Positions 10,416-21,409 of a stretch of DNA of 64,000 nucleotides are shown one piece after another. The translations under genes were made by a program, and so were the position numbers. Under the pieces are notes generated by a model. That model searched no databases and had not been told where the DNA came from. It worked only from the letters and a program-made list of their open reading frames with translations. The stretch is from NCBI GenBank assembly GCA_947629015.1, contig CANRCB010000007.1, positions 1 through 64,000 on the forward strand. The letters run 5' to 3'. Every line of letters begins with the position of its first letter. Position 1 is the first letter of the stretch. This stretch comes from an uncultured Gemmiger sp. (GTDB lineage: Bacteria; Bacillota; Clostridia; Oscillospirales; Ruminococcaceae).

Positions 10416-11406
10416 AAAGCCTTGCTGCCAGCGCGGCGGTGAACTGCGCGGTGGTGGCGGTGCCGCCGATATCGGCGGTGACGGTCCGCCCTTCGGCCAC
10501 AAGGGCCTCGATGGCATCGTTGAGGCGGGCGGCCTTTTCGGCCATGCCAAGGTCGGAAAGCATCATGGCAAAGGCCATAAGGATGGCCGAGGGGTTGGCC
10601 TTGCCCTGCCCGGCGATGTCGGGCGCCGAGCCGTGCACCGCCTCGTAGATGCGCACCGTATCGCCGATGTTGGCGCTGGGCGCAAAGCCCAGCCCGCCGA
10701 CGAGCCCGGCACACAGGTCGCTGACGATGTCGCCATACAGGTTCGGCGCGACGAGCACGTCGAACTGCGTGGGGTCGGTGACGAGCTTCATGCACAGGGC
10801 GTCGATGATGACGTCGTCCGCGGCGATGGCCGGGTACTCCCCCGCCACCTTGCGGAAGCTCTCCAAAAACAGGCCGTCGGTCAGCTTCATGATGTTGGCC
10901 TTGTGCACGCAGGTGACCTTTTTGCGCCCGTTTTTGGCCGCGTAGTCAAACGCGAAACGGCAGATGCGCTCCGACGCGGCGCGGGTGATGAGCTTGACGC
11001 CGTTGGCGGTGTTTTCATCGAGCATATACTCGATGCCCTTATAAAGATCCTCGGTGTTTTCGCGCACGATGACAAGGTCGACGTTTTCATAGCGGGTGGC
11101 TACACCCGGCAGGCTGCGCACCGGGCGCAGGTTGGCGTAGGTGGCAAAGCGCTGGCGCAGCTGCACGTTGATGCTGCGGAACCCCTTGCCGACGGGCGTG
11201 GCCGTGGGGCCCTTGAGCGCAAGGCCGCAGGCGGCGATGGCATCCAGCGTGCCGGGCTGCAGCAGCTCGCCGTGGGCGGCGGCATATTCGGCGCCGGCGG
11301 CGTATTCCTGCCATTCGATGCCGGTGCCGAGCACCTTGGATATCTCGCGCACGCTCTGCGCGATCTCCCGCCCGATGCCGTCGCCGGGGATCAAAACTGC
11401 TTTCAT
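10414..11406 (-). CDS. NAD-dependent isocitrate dehydrogenase (isocitrate/isopropylmalate dehydrogenase family)
   Basis: MKAVLIPGDGIGREIAQSVREI, substrate motif LRQRFATYANLRPVRSLPG, NLYGDIVSDLCAGLVGGLGFAPSANIG. Confidence 0.9.
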   Translation of the reverse strand: MKAVLIPGDGIGREIAQSVREISKVLGTGIEWQEYAAGAEYAAAHGELLQPGTLDAIAACGLALKGPTATPVGKGFRSINVQLRQRFATYANLRPVRSLPGVATRYENVDLVIVRENTEDLYKGIEYMLDENTANGVKLITRAASERICRFAFDYAAKNGRKKVTCVHKANIMKLTDGLFLESFRKVAGEYPAIAADDVIIDALCMKLVTDPTQFDVLVAPNLYGDIVSDLCAGLVGGLGFAPSANIGDTVRIYEAVHGSAPDIAGQGKANPSAILMAFAMMLSDLGMAEKAARLNDAIEALVAEGRTVTADIGGTATTAQFTAALAARL

Positions 11407-11681
11407 CCAAAACCCTCCCTCATACGGGCACAATGGCCCACCGTCTTAGTATATAGAGTTTGGCGCCCCTTGTCAACGGAACTTTCGTTAAGTCCGGCTC
11501 GTCTTTTTTGCCAAAAAACTTTATAAAATAAAGCGCCGTTTGCAAAAGGCTGTTACAATTTTAAGTGTACGCCTTGACGGGAGCGGGCATATCTTATAAA
11601 ATGGACGCAAACGGTGCTTTAAACCGGCAAAGGGCCGCGCGGTGTTTTGCCGGGCCTTTTGCCAGAGGGAGGATGGGGACG

Positions 11682-13061
11682 ATGCTGTATTACCCCGATG
11701 TGCCGGCGCTGGAGCCGGATGAGCTGGAGCTTTTGTGCAACGAGTATCTCAAAAACAACCAGCATCTTGACTACCATATGGCCGACGCGCTGGGGGTCAA
11801 GCGCGGGCTGCGCAACCCCGACGGCACCGGCGTGCTGGCGGGCATCACCAACGTGTCCAGCGTTATCGGCTATGAGAAGGACGAAAACGGCGTGCCGCAG
11901 CCCATCCCGGGGCGCCTTGTCTACCGCGGGGTGGACATCGACACCCTGGCGGCCGAGGCCGACGCGCACGACCGCTTCCTGTTTGAGGAAGTGGTGTGGC
12001 TGCTTTTGTTCGGCAGCCTGCCGTCGGCGGCGCAGTATGCGGCGTTCTGCAAGCTGCTGGAAAAGCACCGCGAGCTGCCCGAGGGCTTTGCCGACGACAT
12101 GATCCTCAACTCCCCCTCGCCGGATCTGATGAACAAGATGGCCCGCAGCGTGCTGGCGATGTACAGTTATGACGAACACGTCGACGATCTGAGCCTGCCC
12201 AACATCCTGCGGCAGAGCATCAACCTCATCGCCGAGCTGCCCACCATGATGGTGAACGCCTACCAGATCAAGCGCCGGGTGTATGACCGCAACAGTATGT
12301 TCTTCCACCTGCCCACCGAGGGGCAGAGCACGGCGGAGCACATCCTTTCGACCTACCGCGCCGACCAGAAATTCACCCATGAGGAGGCGCGCCTGCTCGA
12401 TCTGTGCCTGCTCGTGCACGCCGACCACGGCGGCGGCAACTGCTCCACCTTTACCTGCCGCGTGCTCTCGAGCTCCGGCACCGATACCTATGCCGCCATC
12501 TCGGCGGCCATCGGCGCGCTCAAGGGCCCCAAGCACGGCGGCGCCAACCTGCGCGTGATGCACCAGCTGGACTACATCCTGCACAACATCGAGAACCCCC
12601 GCGACGACGGCGAGGTGCGCGCGCTGCTGCAAAAGATCATGCGCAGGGAGGCCGGCGACGGCACCGGCCTCATCTACGGCATCGGCCACGCCGTGTATAC
12701 CTTGAGCGACCCGCGCGCGCAGATCCTCAAGACCCACGCCAAAAAGATGGCCTATGACAAGGGCTTTGACGAGGAATACGAGATGCTTTGCAGCATCGAG
12801 CGCCTGGCCCCCGAGGTGTTCGCGGCGGAAAAGCGCGGCCCCAAAAAGGTGTGTGCCAACGTCGATCTGTTCAGCGGGCTCATCTACCGGATGCTCGGCA
12901 TCAGCGAGGATCTGTACACGCCGCTGTTCGCCATCGCACGTGTGCCGGGCTGGTGCGCCCACCGCGTGGAGGAGGTGCAGTACGCCAACCGCATCATCCG
13001 CCCGGCGTACAAATACCTGGGCAAGGCGCAGGAATACGTCCCCCTGGCACAGCGCGGCTGA
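11682..13061 (+). CDS. Citrate synthase
   Basis: LVYRGVDIDTLAAEADAHDRFLFEEVVWLLLFGSLP; HADHGGGNCSTFTCRVLSSSGTDTYAAISAAIGALKGPKHGGANL; GIGHAVYTLSDPRAQILK. Confidence 0.95.
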   Translation: MLYYPDVPALEPDELELLCNEYLKNNQHLDYHMADALGVKRGLRNPDGTGVLAGITNVSSVIGYEKDENGVPQPIPGRLVYRGVDIDTLAAEADAHDRFLFEEVVWLLLFGSLPSAAQYAAFCKLLEKHRELPEGFADDMILNSPSPDLMNKMARSVLAMYSYDEHVDDLSLPNILRQSINLIAELPTMMVNAYQIKRRVYDRNSMFFHLPTEGQSTAEHILSTYRADQKFTHEEARLLDLCLLVHADHGGGNCSTFTCRVLSSSGTDTYAAISAAIGALKGPKHGGANLRVMHQLDYILHNIENPRDDGEVRALLQKIMRREAGDGTGLIYGIGHAVYTLSDPRAQILKTHAKKMAYDKGFDEEYEMLCSIERLAPEVFAAEKRGPKKVCANVDLFSGLIYRMLGISEDLYTPLFAIARVPGWCAHRVEEVQYANRIIRPAYKYLGKAQEYVPLAQRG

Positions 13062-13087
13062 GGCGCGGAAGCGCGCGGACGCGCACA

Positions 13088-13114
13088 CAGCCCCCGGCCG
13101 TTGGCCGGGGGCTG
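13088..13114. terminator. Bidirectional intrinsic terminator between convergent genes
   Basis: CAGCCCCCGGCC-GTT-GGCCGGGGGCTG. Confidence 0.65.
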
Positions 13115-13139
13115 CGCTGTTTGGGGGGCTTTCCGGGGC

Positions 13140-13985
13140 TCAGGCGGCCGCTTTGGCCTCCTCCGGCAGGGTGATGGCCTCGCCGGGTTTGTAGGAAAGG
13201 TAGTCAAAATCCATGACCACGTCGCTGACCTCTATCGAAAGCAGGCTGCTCATATCCAGGTCGCCCAGGGCGTCGAGGCCGTCGAGGCCCTCCAGCTCCT
13301 TCGCCATCTCGGACTCCACATATTGCTTGAACATCTCGTCCAGGCCGTGGAGCGCTGCCTCGGTGCGCACCGGCAGGTAGGTCTTTTCGTCAATGTAGAG
13401 CTTGAGGTCGACACGCATCGCCGTGAGGTCCACGTCCTCGTTCCCCTCAAAGAGGCCGGCGATGTCAAGGCCGATGTCGGAGCCGGTCATCGTGCCGGTC
13501 AGCACATAAACGGTGGTGCCGTTCACCGTTTCGGTGGCGGCGGGGTCAAAGGCAAGGTCGTCGGTGGGCAGGTCGCTGGAGATGTCGAGGCCCGCGTTCG
13601 GGGTCACCTCCCGGAACCAGCTGCCGTCCACCAGCGTGTAGGTGACCGTCTCCCCCTCCTCTTGCAGGACGTAGACATCGCTCTCGGTCGTCTCGGCCGT
13701 GCCGTCCGTCACGGTGGTGGACGTCGCCGTGGAACGGCAGATGGCCGGGTCCGTGTTGGCGTACATATGTTCCTCCCGGCTCAACTCCAGGTCGCCCAGG
13801 CTTTGGCCAAGCATGGACATACTCATCTCCATGTTCGTCTCGCCGGTACACTCGGTACAAGGGGTCTTGGCCAGGGCCGTGCTCACGCGCTCCAGCAGCT
13901 CCTCGGCCGTTTTGGGCTTGCCCTGGCAGCCCGCCAGCGCCAGCAGCATCAGCGCGGCGGCGGCCGCCGCAAAGGTCTTTTTCAT
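13140..13985 (-). CDS. Lipoprotein of unknown function (DUF6612-like)
   Basis: MKKTFAAAAAALMLLALAGCQGKPKTAEELLERVSTALAKT: lipobox LAGC. Confidence 0.7.
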   Translation of the reverse strand: MKKTFAAAAAALMLLALAGCQGKPKTAEELLERVSTALAKTPCTECTGETNMEMSMSMLGQSLGDLELSREEHMYANTDPAICRSTATSTTVTDGTAETTESDVYVLQEEGETVTYTLVDGSWFREVTPNAGLDISSDLPTDDLAFDPAATETVNGTTVYVLTGTMTGSDIGLDIAGLFEGNEDVDLTAMRVDLKLYIDEKTYLPVRTEAALHGLDEMFKQYVESEMAKELEGLDGLDALGDLDMSSLLSIEVSDVVMDFDYLSYKPGEAITLPEEAKAAA

Positions 13986-14181
13986 GATCCTCTCGCTTTC
14001 CCGGCGCCCGCGCGGGGCGCCGCACCGTATTGGGGCGCCGCAGCGCCCGTGTGCCCCCATTATGCGGCAGCGGGCGCGGGTTTGTCAAGCATTTGCGCCG
14101 CAGCGGGCCATTTTTTGCCATTGCCAAGGGCGGGCGCGGGCGGTATAATCACGGTAAAAGCCCGGGAAGGAGGGGTGCGCC

Positions 14182-15285
14182 ATGGCGCAGAAACTATCCG
14201 CGTTTGCCCGCCGCCATCGGGCGGCGCTGGCCCTGCTGGCGGCGGGGCTTCTGGCCCTTGGGGCCTTTTACGCCGCGCGCGGCAGCGCCGCCGCCATGGC
14301 CTTTTGGGTGGAGCGCGTCTCGATGCCCTGCAAGCGGGTGCTCTCCGCCCTGGTGGACCCGCTGCCCTTCAGCGCCTGCGAGGCGGGGGCCACGGCGCTC
14401 ATCCTGCTGGTGCTGGCGGGTTTTGCGCGCTGCGTGTGGCGCGCCGCGCACCGCCGCGGCGCCGGCTTTGCCGCGTGGGCGCTGCGCACCGTGACGCTGG
14501 CGCTGTGGGTGTGGGTGCTGGCCTGCGCATGGTGGGGCACGCAGTATTACGCGCCCACCTTTGCGCAGCGCGCCGGGATGGCCGCCCCCGCCGTGGCGGC
14601 GGAGGATCTGGCGGACGTCACGGCCTGGTTTGCCGCCCGCGTGAACGAGACGGCCGGCGCCGTGCCCCGCGGGGAGGACGGCGTGTTCCGCGCGGCGCCC
14701 GCCGCGCTTTTGGCCGATACCCGCGGGCTGTATGACGCCCTTTTGCCGCAGTACCCCTTTTTGGCGGGGCCGGAGCGCCGCGCCAAGCCGGCGTTTTATT
14801 CCCGCCTGATGAGCGCGTGGGGCTTTACCGGCTACCTGTGCCCGCTGCTGGGCGAAAGCACGCTGAACATCGACTGCCCGGCCGTGTTTCTGCCGGTGAC
14901 GGTCTGCCATGAATTTGCGCACCAGCGCGGCGTTGCCGCCGAGCAGGAGGCCAACTTTGTGGGCATCCGCGCCGCCGTGACCTGCGGCCGGCCGGAATAT
15001 GCCTATTCCGGCTGGCTGTTCGGGTTTTTGCACCTGTACAACGCCCTGTACGGCGCCGACCGGGACACCGCCCTTGCGCTGTACGCCCGGCTGTGCCCCG
15101 CCGCCCAGGCCGACATGGCCGCCAACAACGCCTACTGGGCTGGTTGGGAGGGCCCCGTGCGCGATACCGGGGAGCGCGTGTATGACGCCATCCTGCACGG
15201 GTACGACCAGCCCATGGGCATGCGCAGCTACGGCGCCTGCGTGGACCTTTTGGTGGAGTATTACCGCGCCGCGGCGCAAAGCTGA
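14182..15285 (+). CDS. DUF3810-like membrane protein with metalloprotease-type HEFAH motif
   Basis: Two N-terminal TM helices; VTVCHEFAHQRGVAAEQEANFVG. Confidence 0.8.
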   Translation: MAQKLSAFARRHRAALALLAAGLLALGAFYAARGSAAAMAFWVERVSMPCKRVLSALVDPLPFSACEAGATALILLVLAGFARCVWRAAHRRGAGFAAWALRTVTLALWVWVLACAWWGTQYYAPTFAQRAGMAAPAVAAEDLADVTAWFAARVNETAGAVPRGEDGVFRAAPAALLADTRGLYDALLPQYPFLAGPERRAKPAFYSRLMSAWGFTGYLCPLLGESTLNIDCPAVFLPVTVCHEFAHQRGVAAEQEANFVGIRAAVTCGRPEYAYSGWLFGFLHLYNALYGADRDTALALYARLCPAAQADMAANNAYWAGWEGPVRDTGERVYDAILHGYDQPMGMRSYGACVDLLVEYYRAAAQS

Positions 15286-15449
15286 AAATTTACCGCCCGG
15301 ATCTTGCTTTCCCCCTTGCAAAAAACCGGGGTATCGTGTATGATGGTTGTACATTTTGTAGTATTTGGGGGGATCACCCCCGCAGTATAGTACGCCGTGT
15401 TTTCTCCGTGCGGCGGTGGGAGCGGGATATGCGCAGAAAAGGCAATCCG

Positions 15450-17459
15450 ATGAAATACTTTTCCGGCAGCGCGGTGACGCGGCTGCCGTTACATAAGCTG
15501 CTGGCCGGTTCGCTGGCGGTCGTGCTGGCCGCCAGCCTTGGCCTTGGCGCGATGGCCGCGGGCGTGGCCGGGGCGTGGCCGCAGCCCACCCCCACGCCGG
15601 CACCCACCCCGGCGCCGGTGCCGACGGCGGCGCCCACCGCGGCCCCCACACCCACGCCGACCCCGACGCCCACCCCGGCGCCGGTGCAGCTGAACATGGA
15701 CGTGACCGTGGTCCAGCAGGACATCGGCGTGCTGCTGTATACCTTGGAACAGGCGCCCGCCGCCACCCCGCAGCCCGGGCAGGACGAGGCCGAAGGGATG
15801 CGCGTGCCGCTGACCGGGGTGGAGGCCACCGTCACCGTCACCGACGCCGACGGCAACGCGGCCGAGTTCCCGCTGGACACCGAAACCGGCACCGTGCTGG
15901 CCGAGGATATGGCCCCGGGCGGGTACACCGTATCGCTGGCGGCGCTGGACAGCCCCGCCTATCTGATGCCGCTGCCCGCCGTGGTGATGGTGGAGCCGAA
16001 GGTGGAATACAAGGCCGATGTGGAAGCGGTCAAGGAGAAGATCAAGCAGTCCAGCGAGGTCAACGAGAGCACCGAGGACGCCGGCTTTGTGACCGGCGGC
16101 GCCGCGCCCATCGAGGACGAGGTGACGGACACCGTCGCCTACGCCGAGAGCACGCAGGTCGAGACGGGGCGGCAGACGGTGTATACCCCCAACCTTGAAA
16201 ACGGCTGCCTGAAATTGCAGGACGGCACCGTGACCCCCTACCGCCCGGAATACGACGAAAACGGCGCGCTCATCGCCGCCGTATGGGACGATACCGCCGC
16301 GGCCGCCCTGTGGCAGATGACGGGCCTGCCCGGCGGGCTGGCCATTTTGCCGGCGGCGCTCCCGGCGGAGACGGTGCCCGCCCAGCCCACGGAGGCGGCC
16401 CCCGCGGCCGTGGACCCCGTTGAGACGGAAGTCCCTGCGCCGGAGACATCTACCCCCGCGCCGGAAACGCCGACCCCCGTGCCGGAGACGCCCACCCCAG
16501 CGCCGGAAACGCCCACCCCCGCGCCGGAGACGCCGACCCCCGTGCCGGAGACACCGACCCCTGTGCCGGAGACACCGACCCCCGCGCCGGAGACGCCGAC
16601 CCCCGCACCGGAGACACCCACCCCGGCGCCGAACCGCTTTGCCGGCTGGCCGGCGCGCATCGAGGCGGCGGCGCTGGCCGCCGAGCCCTACTGCTTTGAC
16701 GTGCGCGCTGAGGAAGCCGTCACCTATGAATACACCGGCTGGCAGACCATCGACGGCAAACGCGCCTACTATGACCCCGCCACCCACCAGCCGGTGACCG
16801 GCACGCAGGTCATCCAGGGCGTGATCTACCAGTTCAGCGAGACGGGCACCCTCAACCAGACCACGCGCGGCATCGACGTTTCCAAGTACCAGGGCAGCAT
16901 CGACTGGAACGCCGTCAAGGCCGACGGCATCGATTTTGCCATCATCCGCGTGGGCTACCGCGGCTACGGCGATGCCGGCACCCTGGTGGAGGACAGCGCT
17001 TTCCGCCGCAACATCCAGGGCGCCACGGCGGCCGGGCTGCGCGTGGGCGTGTATTTCTTCACCCAGGCCGTCAACGAGGCCGAGGCCGTGGAGGAGGCCA
17101 GCATGGTGCTGAGCCTTGTGCAGGGCTACAGCCTGCCGATGGGCGTCTGGTTCGACACCGAAAACAGCGGTGACCGCAGCGGCAACGGCCGGGCCGACCA
17201 TCTCCCGGCCGCCGAGCGCACCGCCTGCGCCGTCGCCTTCTGCGAGACCATCCGCAACGCCGGCTACACGCCGGGCGTGTACGGCTACCGGGACTGGTTC
17301 TATTACAGCCTCAACTTTGCCAACATCAGCAAGTACCGCACCTGGATCGCGCAGTACCGCAACACGCTGGATTTCAAGTTCAAGTACGATATCTGGCAGT
17401 ATACCAGCACCGGCAGCGTGAACGGCGTGCCGACCAACGTGGACATGAACATCGGCTGA
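15450..17459 (+). CDS. Secreted GH25 lysozyme with Pro/Thr-rich linkers
   Basis: [39 protein letters not shown]...[17 protein letters not shown]...WFDTENSG...[24 protein letters not shown]. Confidence 0.9.
   Translation: MKYFSGSAVTRLPLHKLLAGSLAVVLAASLGLGAMAAGVAGAWPQPTPTPAPTPAPVPTAAPTAAPTPTPTPTPTPAPVQLNMDVTVVQQDIGVLLYTLEQAPAATPQPGQDEAEGMRVPLTGVEATVTVTDADGNAAEFPLDTETGTVLAEDMAPGGYTVSLAALDSPAYLMPLPAVVMVEPKVEYKADVEAVKEKIKQSSEVNESTEDAGFVTGGAAPIEDEVTDTVAYAESTQVETGRQTVYTPNLENGCLKLQDGTVTPYRPEYDENGALIAAVWDDTAAAALWQMTGLPGGLAILPAALPAETVPAQPTEAAPAAVDPVETEVPAPETSTPAPETPTPVPETPTPAPETPTPAPETPTPVPETPTPVPETPTPAPETPTPAPETPTPAPNRFAGWPARIEAAALAAEPYCFDVRAEEAVTYEYTGWQTIDGKRAYYDPATHQPVTGTQVIQGVIYQFSETGTLNQTTRGIDVSKYQGSIDWNAVKADGIDFAIIRVGYRGYGDAGTLVEDSAFRRNIQGATAAGLRVGVYFFTQAVNEAEAVEEASMVLSLVQGYSLPMGVWFDTENSGDRSGNGRADHLPAAERTACAVAFCETIRNAGYTPGVYGYRDWFYYSLNFANISKYRTWIAQYRNTLDFKFKYDIWQYTSTGSVNGVPTNVDMNIG
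16443..16631 (+). repeat. Coding 21-bp tandem repeat, 9 units of E-T-P-T-P-(A/V)-P
   Basis: Nine consecutive heptapeptides inside the GH25 protein, first unit ETSTPAP. Confidence 0.9.
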
Positions 17460-17483
17460 CCGCCCACCCGCACAGCATACGAA

Positions 17484-17509
17484 AGGGCCGCTGCATCAGC
17501 AGCGGCCCT
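17484..17509 (+). terminator. Terminator-like hairpin downstream of the GH25 gene
   Basis: AGGGCCGCTGCATCAGCAGCGGCCCT; no T-tract follows, a repeat element starts instead. Confidence 0.6.
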
Positions 17510-17512
17510 CAG

Positions 17513-17634
17513 TGTATCAAAAAGCGCTTTCACGGGTAGATTTGTAGGGCGGGGGCTTGCCCCCGCCGCCCCCCTTGCCGCTGTTGCAACGTTTTTCGGC
17601 GGGCTCAAGAGCCCGTCCTACACACTTCCATGAG
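17513..17634. repeat. MITE-like type-1 element, copy 2 (truncated at one end)
   Basis: Reverse complement of 25453..25599: TGTATCAAAAAGCGCTTTCACGGGTAGATTTGTAGGGCGGGGGCTTGCCCCCGCC...GGCGGGCTCAAGAGCCCGTCCTACACACTTCCAT. Confidence 0.85.
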
Positions 17635-17670
17635 GCAGCGGCCCTGTGGCGTGCGCATGGTTTGCCCTTT

Positions 17671-18927
17671 TCAGCGGATCTGGCCGGTGCCGTGCACGAT
17701 GTATTTGGCGCTGCACAGCTCGGCAAGGCCCATGGGGCCGCGGGCGTGCAGCTTTTGCGTGCTGATGCCCATCTCGCACCCGAGGCCGAACTCTCCGCCG
17801 TCGGTAAAGCGGGTGCTGGCGTTGACGTAGACGGCGGCGCTGTCCACCGCGGCGGTAAAGCGCGCGGCGGCGGCGGTGTCGGCGGTGACGATGGCCTCGC
17901 TGTGGTGGGTGGAGTGCGCGGCGATGTGGGCGATGGCCCCCTCGACGTCATCGACGACGGCCACGGCGAGGATATAGTCCAGGAATTCGGTGTCAAAATC
18001 CGCCGGGCCGGCGGGGGTGCCGGGGATGAGGGCGGCGGCGCGGGCATCCAGGCGCAGCTCCACCGGGGTAAGGCCCTGCGCGGCGCGGCCCTCCACCAGG
18101 CGCGCGCGCAGCGCGGGCAGGAAGGCGGGGGCGATGTCCTTGTGCACCAGCAGCACCTCGGCCGCGTTGCACACGCTGGGGCGGCTGGCCTTGGCGTTCT
18201 CGACGATGGCCAGCGCCATGCCGGGGTCGGCGGCGGCATCGACGTAGATGTGGCAGATGCCGGTGCCGGTCTGGATGCAGGGCACGGTGGCGTTCTCGAC
18301 ACAGGCGGCGATGAGCCCCGCCCCGCCCCGCGGGATGAGCAGATCCACAAGGCCGTTGGCGGTCATCAGCTCCCGCGCGCTCTGGCGGGTGGTATCCCCG
18401 GCGAGGGCAAGGGTGTCCTCCGGCAGGCCGGCGCGTGCAAGGCCGTGGCGCAGCGCCCGCGTGATGGCGCCGCAGCTGTTGAAAGCGTCCTTCCCGCAGC
18501 GCAGCACGCAGGCGCTGCCGGCCTTGAGGGCCAGCGCGGCGGCATCGGAGGTGACGTTGGGCCGGCTCTCGTAGATGATGGCGATGACGCCCATCGGCAC
18601 GGCAACCTTTTCGATCACAAGGCCGTTGGGGCGCACCACCCGCCGCAGCACCGCGCCCACCGGGTCGGGCAGGGCGGCGACGTCCCGTATGCCGGCGGCC
18701 ATGCCGGCCAGACGGGACGGGGTGAGGGCGAGCCGGTCCAGCATGACGGCGCTGACGTGCCCGCGCGCGGCGGCCACATCCCGCGCGTTGGCGGCCAGTA
18801 TCTCGTCCTGCGCGGCGGTGAGCGCCGCGGCCATCGCCTCCAGCGCGGCGTTGCGGGTATCGGTATCGGCGAGCACCATCGCCGTTTTGGCGGCGTTGGC
18901 GGCCAGCAGCATCTCGTGTGTGGTCAT
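17671..18927 (-). CDS. proA: Glutamate-5-semialdehyde dehydrogenase
   Basis: [94 protein letters not shown]. Confidence 0.96.
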   Translation of the reverse strand: MTTHEMLLAANAAKTAMVLADTDTRNAALEAMAAALTAAQDEILAANARDVAAARGHVSAVMLDRLALTPSRLAGMAAGIRDVAALPDPVGAVLRRVVRPNGLVIEKVAVPMGVIAIIYESRPNVTSDAAALALKAGSACVLRCGKDAFNSCGAITRALRHGLARAGLPEDTLALAGDTTRQSARELMTANGLVDLLIPRGGAGLIAACVENATVPCIQTGTGICHIYVDAAADPGMALAIVENAKASRPSVCNAAEVLLVHKDIAPAFLPALRARLVEGRAAQGLTPVELRLDARAAALIPGTPAGPADFDTEFLDYILAVAVVDDVEGAIAHIAAHSTHHSEAIVTADTAAAARFTAAVDSAAVYVNASTRFTDGGEFGLGCEMGISTQKLHARGPMGLAELCSAKYIVHGTGQIR

Positions 18928-18962
18928 GATCCGTCCCCCCTTGTTTTGCGGCGGCAGCCGGC

Positions 18963-20612
18963 CTACTTTTTGACGGTGCCGACCAGCACCCCGTCCAGCG
19001 TGCGGACATCGAGGATATCGCCCCAGAGGGCGGCGTCGTCCTCCGCATCGTTGGGGTCAAACACATAGATGGCGTTTGCGCGCGGGCGGCCCTCCTCCAA
19101 TTCCTGCCGGAAGGCCTGGCATTTTTCCGTCAGCCTGTCAAAATTGGGGCGGGCGGTGTAGAACTCGGTGATCTTCAGGCCGTTTTCCAGGGCGAACCGC
19201 CCCACCCGGTTGATGCCGGGGTTGTTGTACGGGTACGGCACCGCCATCACGATGACGGTATCGTAACCGGTCTTGAGCGCCTCCCAGCCGGGGTTCCATT
19301 CGACCACCGCGGCAAGGCTTTGCTCGATGCCCTGATGCTTGGCCGCCATCGCGCCGGACAGGTCCGCTATTTGCAGCGCCGTACACAGGCCGATGAGGAC
19401 GCAGGCCACGCGCCGCGGCGCCCACAGCGCCACGCCCACGATGCCGAGCAGGAACACGATGTACATGGCGGGCCAGATGAACCGCCCGGTGGCATGGAAC
19501 ATGGCGAAGATGCGGAGCAACCTGCCCGGCCAGGGGATCGTGAACAAAACATGGCTGTTCCATGTGACCGTGGGGCTGAGCGAATACCCGAACAGCAGGC
19601 AGAACGACAGCAAGAGCGGCCAGTTCACCCGCCCGCGCCGCACGGCCCACAGCACCAGCGCGCAGGCGGCCAGCACCAGCACGCCAAGGCCCAGATACCC
19701 CGTGCCCTCATACTGCCCGTCGCGCACGGTAAAGAATGGGAGATCTTTTAGCAGGGTGGAATACCCCATCGGGTAGAAAAAGGTGTTCAGGTTGGCGCTG
19801 AACTGCCCCAGGCCCGACCCCGCCAGCGAACCGCCGCCCGGATAGGGTGCAAAAGCGCCCAGCAGCCACAGGTTGAGCAGCCCCGCCCCGACAGGGACGA
19901 CGACGAGCGAGGCGTTGCGCCCGGCGTTGCGCCAGGTCCTTGTGCGCAGCGCGCCGCACAGGCAATCCGCCAGCAGCATCACGCCCACCATGGCGGCCAG
20001 ATACAGGTGCGTGGCCGTCGCCACCACCATCAGGGCGGCCCACGCCGCCCAATGCTGCCAACGGCCTTCCAGGCGGTCCCGCCAGACCACCAGCAAAAGG
20101 CCGGCCAGCGGGATCCAGTGCCCGGCCAGCGCCGTGTGCGCGTACATACGCCACAGCATACCGCTCGAGCAGGTGAACAGGGCTGCGGCGCACAGGCAGA
20201 TAAAGGGGTTTTTGCTCCAGCGGTAGACGAGCATCGCGCCGAATACCGCCGTCAGGGCGTAGGTGGCGATGCCCCACAGCCCGAAATACTGGAAATCGGC
20301 CGGCAGCAAAGGCGAGAGCAGCTTGAACGGCACCGCCAGCAGCGGGATGCAGTCCATATAGATGACGGATAGGCGGTCGGGCTCCACAAGGCCCTCGATC
20401 ATGCCGATGGGGAACCCCCACGGGCTGTTGCGGTAAAACGCCCAGCCAAAATAATGCTGGGCAAGATCCCCGCCGTTCATCAGCCAGCCTACGTTGGTGC
20501 AGTCCAGGACACCGGCGCCATAGATGGCGATAAAGGCCAGCACACCAATGAGCGCCGCCGTACCGAACAGCAGCGCGTGTTTTGCGGGGCGGGGCAGGGT
20601 ATACTTTTGCAT
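18963..20612 (-). CDS. Polytopic membrane protein, DUF6311-like (GT-C-like)
   Basis: [86 protein letters not shown] 7 nt upstream, within the end of proB. Confidence 0.8.
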   Translation of the reverse strand: MQKYTLPRPAKHALLFGTAALIGVLAFIAIYGAGVLDCTNVGWLMNGGDLAQHYFGWAFYRNSPWGFPIGMIEGLVEPDRLSVIYMDCIPLLAVPFKLLSPLLPADFQYFGLWGIATYALTAVFGAMLVYRWSKNPFICLCAAALFTCSSGMLWRMYAHTALAGHWIPLAGLLLVVWRDRLEGRWQHWAAWAALMVVATATHLYLAAMVGVMLLADCLCGALRTRTWRNAGRNASLVVVPVGAGLLNLWLLGAFAPYPGGGSLAGSGLGQFSANLNTFFYPMGYSTLLKDLPFFTVRDGQYEGTGYLGLGVLVLAACALVLWAVRRGRVNWPLLLSFCLLFGYSLSPTVTWNSHVLFTIPWPGRLLRIFAMFHATGRFIWPAMYIVFLLGIVGVALWAPRRVACVLIGLCTALQIADLSGAMAAKHQGIEQSLAAVVEWNPGWEALKTGYDTVIVMAVPYPYNNPGINRVGRFALENGLKITEFYTARPNFDRLTEKCQAFRQELEEGRPRANAIYVFDPNDAEDDAALWGDILDVRTLDGVLVGTVKK

Positions 20613-20623
20613 GAGGGCCTCCT

Positions 20624-21409
20624 TCATTGCCGGTACAAGGCCGTGCGCGGGCGCGCCGCAAAGCGGGTGCCCGCGGGGCGGCCCGCAAGGATATCGTACA
20701 GGATGTCGGCGTCGGCGCCGTTGGCGATGACCATCTCCACCCCGGCGGCGGTGGCGAGCTTCGCGGCCGTCAGCTTGGTGGCCATGCCGCCGGTGCCCTG
20801 CGCGCTGCCCGCGCCGCCGGCCAGCGCCTCCAGCGCCGGGGTGATGGCCTCCACACGGGGGATGAGCTCGGCGGCGGGGTCGGTGCGCGGGTCGGCGGTG
20901 TATAGGCCGTCGATGTCACTGAGGAGGATGAGCAGATCCGCCCCGATGTATTTGGCCACCAGCGCGCTGAGGGTATCGTTGTCGCCCAGCGCGATCTCGT
21001 CGGTGGCGAGGGAGTCGTTCTCGTTCACAATGGGCAGCACACCCATCTGCAAAAGGCGGTACAGCGTGTTTTGCAGGTTCATCAGCCGGTCGGCGTGGGA
21101 GAAATCCTCCCGCGTGAAGAGCATCTGCCCCACGGTGTGGTTGTAGGTGGAAAATAGCCGGTCATAGGTATACATCAATTCGCACTGGCCCACGGCGGCC
21201 GCCGCCTGCTGGGTGGGCATATCGGCCGGGCGGGGGATGCCCAGCTTGCCCACCCCCATGCTGATGGCGCCGGAAGAGACGAGCACCAGCTCATGCCCGG
21301 CGTTTTTCAGATCGCTGAGCACCTTGACGAGATGTTCGGTGTGGCGGATGTTGAGCCGCCCGCCGGGGTGCGCCAGCGTGCTGGACCCCACTTTGACGAC
21401 GATGCGCAT
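20624..21409 (-). CDS. proB: Glutamate 5-kinase (lacking PUA domain)
   Basis: MRIVVKVGSSTLAHPGGRLNIRHTEHLVKVLSDLKNAGHELVLVSSGAISMGVGKLG; IGDNDTLSA-type motif LGDNDTLSALVAKYIGADLLILLSDIDGLY. Confidence 0.95.
   Translation of the reverse strand: MRIVVKVGSSTLAHPGGRLNIRHTEHLVKVLSDLKNAGHELVLVSSGAISMGVGKLGIPRPADMPTQQAAAAVGQCELMYTYDRLFSTYNHTVGQMLFTREDFSHADRLMNLQNTLYRLLQMGVLPIVNENDSLATDEIALGDNDTLSALVAKYIGADLLILLSDIDGLYTADPRTDPAAELIPRVEAITPALEALAGGAGSAQGTGGMATKLTAAKLATAAGVEMVIANGADADILYDILAGRPAGTRFAARPRTALYRQ

Noticed and set aside
16443-16631. Regular 21-bp repeats, possible CRISPR-like array
   Set aside because: Contiguous without spacers and in frame with a coding heptapeptide; no cas genes in the window.
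15489-17201. 570-aa minus-strand ORF
   Set aside because: Antisense to the GH25 lysozyme; repeats are the complement of the Pro/Thr linker.
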